This document shows positions 1 through 6,349 of a DNA stretch of 8,278 nucleotides, one piece after another. Both the position numbers and the translations under genes were made by a program. Below the pieces are notes generated by a model. It saw only the letters and a list, made by a program, of their open reading frames with translations, was not told the DNA's origin and made no database searches. The DNA is taken from contig DASQEZ010000241.1 in NCBI GenBank assembly GCA_035633415.1, positions 1 through 8,278 of the forward strand, given 5' to 3'. Every line of letters begins with the position of its first letter. Positions within the stretch are counted from its first letter, which is position 1. The stretch comes from Fodinibacter sp035633415. Lineage in GTDB: Bacteria > Actinomycetota > Actinomycetes > Actinomycetales > Dermatophilaceae.

Positions 1-1
1 G

Positions 2-1150
2 GTCGACGAGAGCCTGCTGGACGACGCGCAGGGCCTGCGCGCCCTCGACTCCCGCGACTCCCTGCGATCGCTGGCCTCGGCCGGCGCGCAGGTGCGCCGA
101 GCCCTGGTCTCCGCCGACGAGGCCGGTGTCGACCGCGTCTCCGGCGGCGAGCGACCCCGCTCGGTGCTCGTCGCCGCGCTGGGGGGCTCCTCCCTCGTCT
201 GTGACGTCCTCGACCTGCTCGCCGAGCCCGGCTCGCCGGTCCCGGTCATGACCCGTCGCGGTGCCCCGCTGCCCGGATGGGTCGGCCCCCTCGACCTCGT
301 CATCGCCGTCTCGCAGTCCGGCCGGGCCGCCGGTCCGCTGGCGCTGGCCGCCGAGGCCGCTCGCCGCGGGGCCTCGCTGCTCACCGTCGGTGCCGCGGAC
401 TCCCCGTTGGCGGAGGTCAGCGCCCGGGCCCGGGGCGTGCACGTCGACGTGGCGATCCACACGCCGTCCTCACGCACGGCCTTGTGGTCGATCCTCACGC
501 CGGTGCTCGTCGCGGCCGACCTCCTCGGCCTCGCCCCGTGCTCGCGCCCGGTGCTCGAGCGGGTCGCCGACGTCCTCGACGAGGTGGCCGAGGAGTGCCG
601 GCCCAGCTCCGAGGCCTTCGTCAACCCCGCCAAGGTGCTCGCGGTGGGGCTGGGGGAGAGCGTGCCGGTCGTGCTCGGCGACGGGCCGCTCACCGGGGTC
701 GCCGCCACCCGGGCCGCGTCGATGCTCTCGCGCACCGCACGCATCCCGGCCACGCACGGTGAGCTGCCCGACGCGGCATCCCAGGTGGTCGCCTGCCTCG
801 ACGGCCCCTACGGATCCGGCGCCGGCATGCAGCGCCCCACCGGGGTGGGCGACGACATCTTCGCCGACCCCTACCTCGACGGACCGGCGGCCCCGCGGCT
901 GGGCCTGCTCGCGCTGCGCGACCCCGCCCTCGACCCCCGCGGACGCGACCTCGCCGACGCCGTCGTCGCCTCGGCCCGCGAGGCCGGCGCGACGGTCATC
1001 GAGCAGGAGGCGCGCGCCGGTGAGCCCATCGAGCGGCTGGCGTCGCTCGTGGCCCTCACCGACTTCGCCGCCACCTACCTCGCGCTCGGGCTGGGGCTCG
1101 ACCCGGCCGTCTCGCGCCACGTCGTCGACCTGCGCGACCGCACCGGCTGA
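2..1150 (+). CDS. SIS-domain phosphosugar isomerase homologue (bifunctional PGI/PMI-like), 5' end off window
   Basis: The frame is open from base 2 and gives 382 residues, starting VDESLLDD. Base 1 is g, so the preceding codon could be ATG or GTG and only the start codon may be missing. The GTG at 92 is in frame but would drop about 30 residues, including the DESLLDD opening that I recognise from actinobacterial homologues. An N-terminal SIS fold is marked by ALGGSS (about residues 59-64) and AVSQSG (about 102-107). The end, with TDFAATYLALGLGLDP near residues 353-368, resembles the C-terminal domain of bifunctional glucose/mannose-6-phosphate isomerases. In mycobacteria the homologue lies next to manB and manA, which suggests a role in mannose-phosphate or GDP-mannose supply. 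Here manA is not the next gene. The motif around residues 252-261 (HGELPDAASQ) lacks the HNE-type catalytic histidine I would expect, so activity is uncertain. Family placement is confident; function is inferred. Confidence 0.85.
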   Translation, partial: VDESLLDDAQGLRALDSRDSLRSLASAGAQVRRALVSADEAGVDRVSGGERPRSVLVAALGGSSLVCDVLDLLAEPGSPVPVMTRRGAPLPGWVGPLDLVIAVSQSGRAAGPLALAAEAARRGASLLTVGAADSPLAEVSARARGVHVDVAIHTPSSRTALWSILTPVLVAADLLGLAPCSRPVLERVADVLDEVAEECRPSSEAFVNPAKVLAVGLGESVPVVLGDGPLTGVAATRAASMLSRTARIPATHGELPDAASQVVACLDGPYGSGAGMQRPTGVGDDIFADPYLDGPAAPRLGLLALRDPALDPRGRDLADAVVASAREAGATVIEQEARAGEPIERLASLVALTDFAATYLALGLGLDPAVSRHVVDLRDRTG

Positions 1151-1161
1151 CGCGCGTCGGC

Positions 1162-1191
1162 CAGGCGTCGCCGGGTCAGGCGTCGCCGGGT
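1162..1191. repeat. Two 15-bp tandem repeats in a convergent gap, possible bidirectional terminator
   Basis: The unit CAGGCGTCGCCGGGT occurs twice in perfect tandem (1162-1176 and 1177-1191), followed by a further CAG. The last T and following CA form the reverse-strand TGA stop of the YbaK gene. Within each unit GGCGTCGCC is self-complementary apart from its centre base. The two copies (1164-1172 and 1179-1187) can therefore pair around a 6-nt loop with one T-T mismatch. This would serve as a terminator for both converging genes. The repeat is certain; the terminator role is inferred, and no T-tract follows. Confidence 0.6.
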
Positions 1192-1727
1192 CAGCCGGCG
1201 GGCTGGGCCAGGGCGAGGCGCTCGGCCCCGGGCAGCGTGAGCAGGTCCGCGCCGGGGAGCAGCAGCTTGCTGCGGCGCAGCCCGCTGCCGATGACGACCT
1301 CGCCGGCGGCGACCACGGACTCGTCGACGAGCACCGGCCACCCCTGCGGCAGCCCGACCGGCGTGATGCCGCCGAACTCCATCCCGGTCAGGCCCACGGC
1401 ATCGTCCATCGGGGCGAACGAGATCTTCCGCACGCCGAGGTGGCGGCGCACCACGCCGTTGACGTCGGCGCGGTGCGTCGCCAGCACCATGACCGCCGCG
1501 TAGGTCGTCACGTCCCCGCGGCGGCCGGCGACGACCACGCAGTTCGCGCTCGCCGCCAGCGACACGTCGTAGGCCGTGCAGAACGCGGCGGTGTCGGCGT
1601 GCCCCGGGTCGATGGGCGCCACCAGGGCCGAGGGCACCGTTCCCACCGCTGCGGCGACCGGCGCAGCGAGCAGGTCGGGGTGTGACGCGGGGGGCGACCA
1701 GTCGAGGGTTCCGCGAGCAGACGGCAT
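1191..1727 (-). CDS. YbaK/EbsC/ProX-type aminoacyl-tRNA deacylase homologue
   Basis: 178 residues, the usual length for free-standing YbaK-domain proteins. These hydrolyse mischarged aminoacyl-tRNAs (Cys-, Ala- or Pro-tRNA depending on subgroup) in the cytoplasm. The family-typical stretch GGITPVGLP (residues 119-127) followed by PVLVDESVV (131-139) is clear. VNGVVRRHLGVRKISFAP (89-106) and VIGSGLRRSKL (145-155) fit the rest of the fold. The start at 1727 (MPSARGTLDW) is chosen because a TANNNT hexamer sits exactly 6 bases upstream, a leaderless arrangement. An in-frame extension to 1985 would run across the CDF gene and is rejected. Where E. coli YbaK has a conserved lysine (motif FKTL), this protein reads ANCVVV (61-66) with Asn62. 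That appears to be normal for a common actinobacterial subgroup, so its substrate may differ. Specificity cannot be read from the sequence. Confidence 0.88.
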   Translation of the reverse strand: MPSARGTLDWSPPASHPDLLAAPVAAAVGTVPSALVAPIDPGHADTAAFCTAYDVSLAASANCVVVAGRRGDVTTYAAVMVLATHRADVNGVVRRHLGVRKISFAPMDDAVGLTGMEFGGITPVGLPQGWPVLVDESVVAAGEVVIGSGLRRSKLLLPGADLLTLPGAERLALAQPAG

Positions 1728-1733
1728 ACGCCG

Positions 1734-1739
1734 ACGGTA
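1734..1739 (-). promoter_or_regulatory. Leaderless -10 promoter element for the YbaK-like gene
   Basis: On the minus strand the sequence reads TACCGT, then CGGCGT, then ATG. TANNNT with its last T seven bases before the A of ATG matches the actinobacterial leaderless pattern, in which transcription begins at the start codon itself. No Shine-Dalgarno is present upstream. No good -35 hexamer is seen. Confidence 0.6.
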
Positions 1740-1799
1740 GACCAGCGGGCGCGGGGTGCGGTCCGTGGCTGGCCCACCCACCCGCCCGGGCGCCGGCCC

Positions 1800-1805
1800 T
1801 AGGAT
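1800..1805 (+). promoter_or_regulatory. Leaderless -10 promoter element for the CDF transporter
   Basis: TAGGAT at 1800-1805 is followed by seven bases (CGCGAGC) and then ATG at 1813. TAGGAT is a strong match to the actinobacterial sigma-70 -10 consensus (TANNNT), and the spacing puts the transcription start on or next to the A of ATG. No Shine-Dalgarno lies in those seven bases. This supports ATG 1813 over the in-frame GTG at 1756. Confidence 0.7.
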
Positions 1806-1812
1806 CGCGAGC

Positions 1813-2802
1813 ATGTCGAGCGAAGGGGGGACCAGGGCCGTCATCGCGGCGCTCCTGGCGAACCTCGGGATCGCGGTGACCAAGTTCGTCGCGTTCTTCC
1901 TCACCGGGTTCTCCTCGATGCTGGCCGAGGCGATCCACTCGGTCGCCGACTCCGGCAACCAGATCCTGCTGCTGATCGGGGGCAAGCGCTCGCGACAGGA
2001 GGCGACCCCGACCCATCCGTTCGGCTTCGGCCGCGAGCGCTACGTCTACTCCTTCGTCGTGTCGATCGTGCTGTTCACCCTCGGTGGCTGCTTCGCGCTC
2101 TACGAGGCGTGGCACAAGTTCCGCGAGACCCGTGGCGACGCCGACTACGACCCGTTCGAGTCGCAGTGGTGGTGGGTGCCGGTGGTCGTGCTCGTCGTGG
2201 CCATCGGGTTGGAGGGGTTCAGCTTCCGCACCGCCGTGCGCGAGTCGAACAAGGTGCGCGGGAAGCGCTCCTGGCTGCGGTTCGTGCGCAGCTCCAAGGC
2301 GCCCGAGCTGCCCGTGATCCTGCTCGAGGACTTCGGGGCCCTCATCGGCCTCACCCTGGCCCTGTCCGGCGTCGGCCTCATGCTGATCACCGGCAACCCG
2401 ATCTTCGACGTGCTGGGCTCGGGCAGCATCGGCGTGCTGCTGGTGCTCATCGCGGCGTTCCTCGCCATCGAGATGAACTCGCTGCTCGTGGGTGAGAGCG
2501 CCACCACCGCCCACCAGAAGGCCATCCTCGACGCGCTGGCCGCTCCTGCGGGGGTCGAGCGGGTGATCCACGCAAAGACCCTGCACCTCGGCCCCGAGGA
2601 GCTGCTGGTGGCCGCCAAGCTGGCGGTCGCACCCACCGACCGGGCGCGAGACGTCGCCGCCGCCATCGACGAGGCCGAGCGACGTGCTCGGGATGCCGTT
2701 CCCGACCTGACGCTGGTGATGTACCTCGAGCCGGACGTCGACCACGGCGACGTGCAGGTGCCGGCCGATCGGCCCGAGCCGCCGGCGCCGGGCGGGCACT
2801 GA
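1813..2802 (+). CDS. Cation diffusion facilitator (CDF) family metal transporter, ZnT9-like subgroup
   Basis: 329 residues, normal for the CDF family of membrane proteins that export Zn2+ or related divalent metals, usually by proton antiport. About six membrane segments are visible: 10-30, 35-56, 78-98, 121-137, 168-190 and 198-220. The signature AEAIHSVADSGNQ (38-50) carries the metal-site residues His42 and Asp46. In TM5 the second half-site reads LLEDFGALIG (170-179), that is Glu172-Asp173 rather than the usual HxxxD. I associate this with the SLC30A9 (ZnT9)-like branch, so metal specificity is open. HPFGFGRERY (68-77) is another family hallmark. A cytosolic C-terminal domain follows from about 230 and ends VMYLEPD (302-308), as is typical. 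It is divergently transcribed from the YbaK-like gene, with starts 85 bp apart, and both promoters look leaderless. In other actinobacteria a CDF gene often lies beside sahH, as here. Confidence 0.93.
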   Translation: MSSEGGTRAVIAALLANLGIAVTKFVAFFLTGFSSMLAEAIHSVADSGNQILLLIGGKRSRQEATPTHPFGFGRERYVYSFVVSIVLFTLGGCFALYEAWHKFRETRGDADYDPFESQWWWVPVVVLVVAIGLEGFSFRTAVRESNKVRGKRSWLRFVRSSKAPELPVILLEDFGALIGLTLALSGVGLMLITGNPIFDVLGSGSIGVLLVLIAAFLAIEMNSLLVGESATTAHQKAILDALAAPAGVERVIHAKTLHLGPEELLVAAKLAVAPTDRARDVAAAIDEAERRARDAVPDLTLVMYLEPDVDHGDVQVPADRPEPPAPGGH

Positions 2803-2817
2803 GCGACCGGGCCAGGA

Positions 2818-2857
2818 GCCGAACCGCCGCACCCCCCTGCGGGTGCGACGGCTCGGC
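2818..2857. terminator. 17-bp stem hairpin after the CDF gene
   Basis: Arms 2818-2834 and 2841-2857 pair with a 6-nt loop (CCCTGC), starting 15 bp after the CDF stop. As plus-strand RNA there are two A-C mismatches (2823/2852 and 2827/2848). As minus-strand RNA these become U-G wobbles, so the stem is unbroken on that strand. No T-tract follows on either side, which is common for GC-rich actinobacterial terminators. A smaller 6-bp hairpin (2857-2862 with 2870-2875) adjoins it. Termination of the CDF transcript is the likeliest role. Confidence 0.6.
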
Positions 2858-2875
2858 GGTCCGGGAGCAGGACCG

Positions 2876-3128
2876 GGTCGAGGCCCGGGCCCGTGGTGGC
2901 AGCGCGTCGCCTACGTCCCCTCCGACGCATCGCCAGCGCGACCGATCGACGGTGCCCGAGCCCTGCGGGAGGGCGTGCAACCCCGTCGTGGTGCGCCGAC
3001 TTCTTCAGCGCTGGTGGCCCCGCACCCACCTCGCGGTGGGACCGGGCATACCTCGTATCCCACCACACCGTGAACGGCCTCGGGGGGTTCGTGACCTGCG
3101 GGTTCACTGCGGGGAGGAGCCCCTGCGG
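2876..3128. other. Intergenic stretch without a recognisable gene
   Basis: Part of the 431-bp gap between the CDF gene and sahH. Short open frames on both strands have no ribosome-binding site with a family-like product and look like random GC-rich frames. Visible structure: a perfect 6-bp stem with a 4-nt loop at 3025-3040 (CCCACC TCGC GGTGGG), a 6-bp inverted repeat GTGAAC/GTTCAC at 3070-3075 and 3102-3107, and a bulged hairpin at 3109-3126 just upstream of the sahH -10. The last two could be operator sites, but no known regulator motif is recognised. Confidence 0.4.
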
Positions 3129-3134
3129 TAGACT
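3129..3134 (+). promoter_or_regulatory. sahH: Candidate -10 element for sahH
   Basis: TAGACT fits the TANNNT -10 consensus and lies about 105 bp before the sahH start codon, predicting a leader of roughly 90-95 nt. The best -35 candidate, TTCACT at 3103-3108, leaves a 20-bp spacer, which is longer than ideal. Most of that spacer is filled by a bulged hairpin (3109-3126). Moderate to low confidence. Confidence 0.4.
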
Positions 3135-3212
3135 CGGCCTTCGCCGGCGCGGGTGATACCCCTCCACGAACGTGCGGCCCTGAAGGGCGACGCCGGGTCA
3201 ACCAGACCGTCA

Positions 3213-3230
3213 GAACTCCCAAGGAGCTTC
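3213..3230 (+). promoter_or_regulatory. sahH: sahH Shine-Dalgarno held in a small hairpin
   Basis: AAGGAG at 3221-3226, seven bases before ATG 3234, is a near-ideal ribosome-binding site and fixes the sahH start. The same bases can pair: GAACTCC (3213-3219) with GGAG plus TTC (3223-3226, 3228-3230), leaving a 3-nt loop CAA and one bulged C at 3227. The pairing would hide GGAG. It may be weak or incidental. The ribosome-binding site itself is certain; regulation is inference. Confidence 0.55.
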
Positions 3231-3233
3231 CGC

Positions 3234-4685
<1,452 letters not shown>

Positions 4686-4712
4686 CCAGGGTTCCTGTTC
4701 GGTGCACGACCA

Positions 4713-4753
4713 CGTACGAGGCGCCGCCGGACCCTCCGGCGGCGCTCCGTACG
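4713..4753 (+). terminator. 19-bp stem hairpin terminator after sahH
   Basis: Arms 4713-4731 and 4735-4753 are complementary at 17 of 19 positions around a 3-nt CCC loop. The two mismatches are adjacent (4719-4720 against 4746-4747). The structure starts 27 bp after the sahH stop. No T-run follows, but stem length and position make it a strong factor-independent terminator candidate of the GC-rich type. Confidence 0.75.
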
Positions 4754-4820
4754 GCCGGGCGAGCATCGTCCGAACGGGTGAACCTTCGCGTCGGATCCCG
4801 CATCCGAGCGCAACGGGCCC

Positions 4821-4826
4821 TACTGT
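4821..4826 (+). promoter_or_regulatory. Candidate -10 element for the unknown membrane protein gene
   Basis: TACTGT matches TANNNT and lies 45 bp before the ATG at 4871, giving a predicted leader of about 38 nt that includes the Shine-Dalgarno. No convincing -35 is seen. It lies downstream of the sahH terminator hairpin, consistent with independent transcription. Confidence 0.35.
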
Positions 4827-4870
4827 TTCTTGTGTGAGGGGTCCCGTCCGGAAGTGGAGGAGGTTCGCCG

Positions 4871-5386
4871 ATGACGCGCAATGTCGCCGTCGCCGTCGCT
4901 GACGTGCGCACGCTCCGTGCCCACTCGCCGGCCGGCTCCTTCACGGACGCTCCCGGGGCCGTGCACCGGCCCGCCCTCACCCCGCGCTCGGCCCGCGTCC
5001 TCGTGCAGGTGGGGGTCCTGGGCGTCCTCGCCGCGGCGCCCCTGGTCCCGGTCTCCGTGAGCACCGCCCTGCTGCTGGGCCAGGTGGCGGCAGCGGTCAT
5101 GGTCTCGCTCGTCGTGCGGGCCCTGCGGCCCGGCCACTCCCCGACAGCGCGCACCCTCGCGATCTGGGGGGTGGGTGCTGCGGTGAGCCTCATCGCCGTC
5201 ACGTGGCTGCACGGCATCCACGGCATGGACGTGCCGCGTGCGCAGCTCGGGGCGGTTCTCGCCCTCCTCGGCCTGGCCGTGCTCGGCCGGATGGGCGACG
5301 CCTACCGGGCAGCGGGCACGCAGCTCGACGCGATCCTCGCGACGCTGCCGCCGCCGACCCAGGATCCCGAGCGCCTCTCCCGCTGA
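4871..5386 (+). CDS. Small integral membrane protein of unknown function
   Basis: 171 residues; I do not recognise the family. The N-terminal 40 residues are hydrophilic and rich in Pro, Arg and His, without a signal-peptide pattern. About four hydrophobic segments follow: roughly 42-62, 65-85, 93-113 and 124-140. The linkers are short, with RALRPGHSPTAR between the second and third and LHGIHGMDVPRAQ between the third and fourth. The tail (141-171) is polar and ends in a Pro-rich stretch. No catalytic or metal-binding motif is evident, apart from two His residues in HGIH (114-117). The start is supported by GGAGGAGG (4856-4863), seven bases before ATG 4871, and by a -10 candidate further upstream. 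Codon use is strongly G/C-ending like sahH, so it looks like resident DNA rather than part of the glycan cluster it faces. A role cannot be assigned; that it is a real gene is well supported. Confidence 0.8.
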   Translation: MTRNVAVAVADVRTLRAHSPAGSFTDAPGAVHRPALTPRSARVLVQVGVLGVLAAAPLVPVSVSTALLLGQVAAAVMVSLVVRALRPGHSPTARTLAIWGVGAAVSLIAVTWLHGIHGMDVPRAQLGAVLALLGLAVLGRMGDAYRAAGTQLDAILATLPPPTQDPERLSR

Positions 5387-5387
5387 G

Positions 5388-5428
5388 CCGGTGGTTGCGG
5401 GCGGTCGGGCCGCGCGCTCTCGCACCGG
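5388..5428. terminator. Hairpin filling the convergent gap, probable bidirectional terminator
   Basis: The 42-bp gap between two converging stops folds as an outer stem CCGGTG/CACCGG (5388-5393 with 5423-5428). After an internal loop comes an inner stem at 5397-5405 with 5409-5417 (one G-G mismatch, one G-T wobble, 3-nt loop). The outer stem ends exactly at the base before the reverse-strand stop codon. Position and symmetry suit a shared terminator. No T-tract. Confidence 0.5.
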
Positions 5429-6349
5429 TCAGGTGTCGGTGGGCTCCTCAGCAGCCATTCGTGTCGTCCCCGCCGCCTCGGACCCGCCATGACCACCGGC
5501 GGCTCGCACGCGCCGTACGGCGTCGCCCACGACCGAATGGGTCCAGCGCCACCGGCCGGGGGTCACCAACAACAGCCACAAGCCCAGCCGCTCACGCATC
5601 TTCGTTCGAGCGCCCAGGGGGCTCTTTCCACTCAGCTCGCGTCGTCTCGCATACAGCGCTGGGTGGCGCCGACGGAGGCTCCGGTACTCCCTCCCGAACT
5701 GTTCCGTTCCGCGACTGTGGCGTCGGGACGTGCCCGGGTGGATGCGGTACCGGAAGGTCGGGGGGACCTCACGGGCGAGCCCTTTGATCCCCGCTTCGGC
5801 GAAGGAGAGCCAGAGGTCCCAGTCCTCGAAGAGGGCTGACGGGTCGAACCCCCCCACTCGCACGTAGTCCCGGACGCGAACCATGGCAACGCCGGGCCAG
5901 CGGTTGACATACGTGACCTGCCACGGGTCGAACGGTGGCACGCGAACCGAGCCGGTGCGGGCGCCGAAGAGGCTGTACGCGCCCCACACCACCCCGAGGT
6001 CATCGTCACTGTCGAGATCGTCCGCCATCGGAGCCAGCGCTCCGGCCTCGGCGAGGTCATCCGCGCCCAGGAAGAAGACATACGGTGTGCGAGCGCTGCG
6101 GATGCCGGTGTCCATCGCGGCGGCCACGCCCTGGTTGTGGCTGTGGCGAAGGACAGTGACCGCAGGGTGGCGGTTCAGCTCCTCGGCCACCGAAGCCGTG
6201 AGGGGGTCGGTCGAGCAGTCGTCGACGACGATCACCGCCACGTCCTCGGACTCGCGGACCGAAGCGACGGCATCGCCGACATACGCGCCGTCATTGAAGC
6301 AAGGGATCACGACCGAGATGCGCGGCGTCGGCCCTTCATCGTTCAGCAT
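5429..6349 (-). CDS. Family 2 glycosyltransferase (GT-A fold)
   Basis: 306 residues. ISVVIPCFND (11-20) opens the nucleotide-binding half of the GT-A fold. VIVVDDCSTD (39-48) carries the first acidic pair. FFLGADDLAEAG (92-103) holds the DxD-type metal and nucleotide-sugar site in the form GADD. GVAMVRVRDYVRVGGFDPSALFEDWDLW (153-180) is the acceptor-side segment with the catalytic-base region EDW (175-177), and FRYRIHPGTS (199-208) follows. The basic C-terminal tail (about 250-306) holds a short hydrophobic stretch (LGLWLLLV, 255-262) that may lie against the membrane. It probably adds one sugar from an NDP-sugar to a lipid-linked glycan on the cytoplasmic face; donor and acceptor cannot be read. 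It starts 14 nt inside the 3' end of the flippase gene, with AAGGG about 11 bases upstream. Codons such as GAT, TAT, CCT, GCT and ACA are more frequent than in sahH. Confidence 0.92.
   Translation of the reverse strand: MLNDEGPTPRISVVIPCFNDGAYVGDAVASVRESEDVAVIVVDDCSTDPLTASVAEELNRHPAVTVLRHSHNQGVAAAMDTGIRSARTPYVFFLGADDLAEAGALAPMADDLDSDDDLGVVWGAYSLFGARTGSVRVPPFDPWQVTYVNRWPGVAMVRVRDYVRVGGFDPSALFEDWDLWLSFAEAGIKGLAREVPPTFRYRIHPGTSRRHSRGTEQFGREYRSLRRRHPALYARRRELSGKSPLGARTKMRERLGLWLLLVTPGRWRWTHSVVGDAVRRVRAAGGHGGSEAAGTTRMAAEEPTDT

Noticed and set aside
1756..1812. In-frame GTG extension of the CDF gene
   Set aside because: The extra 19 residues are not family-like, no ribosome-binding site precedes the GTG, and the leaderless -10 at 1800-1805 would lie inside the coding region.
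1728..1985. N-terminal extension of the YbaK-like gene to 1985
   Set aside because: It would overlap the CDF coding region antisense by over 170 bp, adds no YbaK-like sequence, and ignores the well-placed promoter at 1734-1739.
1075..2832. 585-codon minus-strand open frame across the YbaK and CDF genes
   Set aside because: It is antisense to two recognisable genes, its translation is low-complexity (rich in Arg, Gly, His), and it matches no family. It is a GC-rich shadow frame.
2843..3156. Small open frames in the gap before sahH (for example 2893-3156 plus and 2911-3222 minus)
   Set aside because: No ribosome-binding site, no family resemblance, and mutually overlapping frames on both strands as expected in random GC-rich DNA.
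3100..3160. Possible SAH riboswitch ahead of sahH, prompted by GAGGAGC...CTGCGG
   Set aside because: The resemblance is limited to a few bases that form a simple GGGG/CCCC hairpin, it lies mostly upstream of the predicted transcript start, and the second conserved block of the riboswitch is absent. A covariance-model search would settle it.
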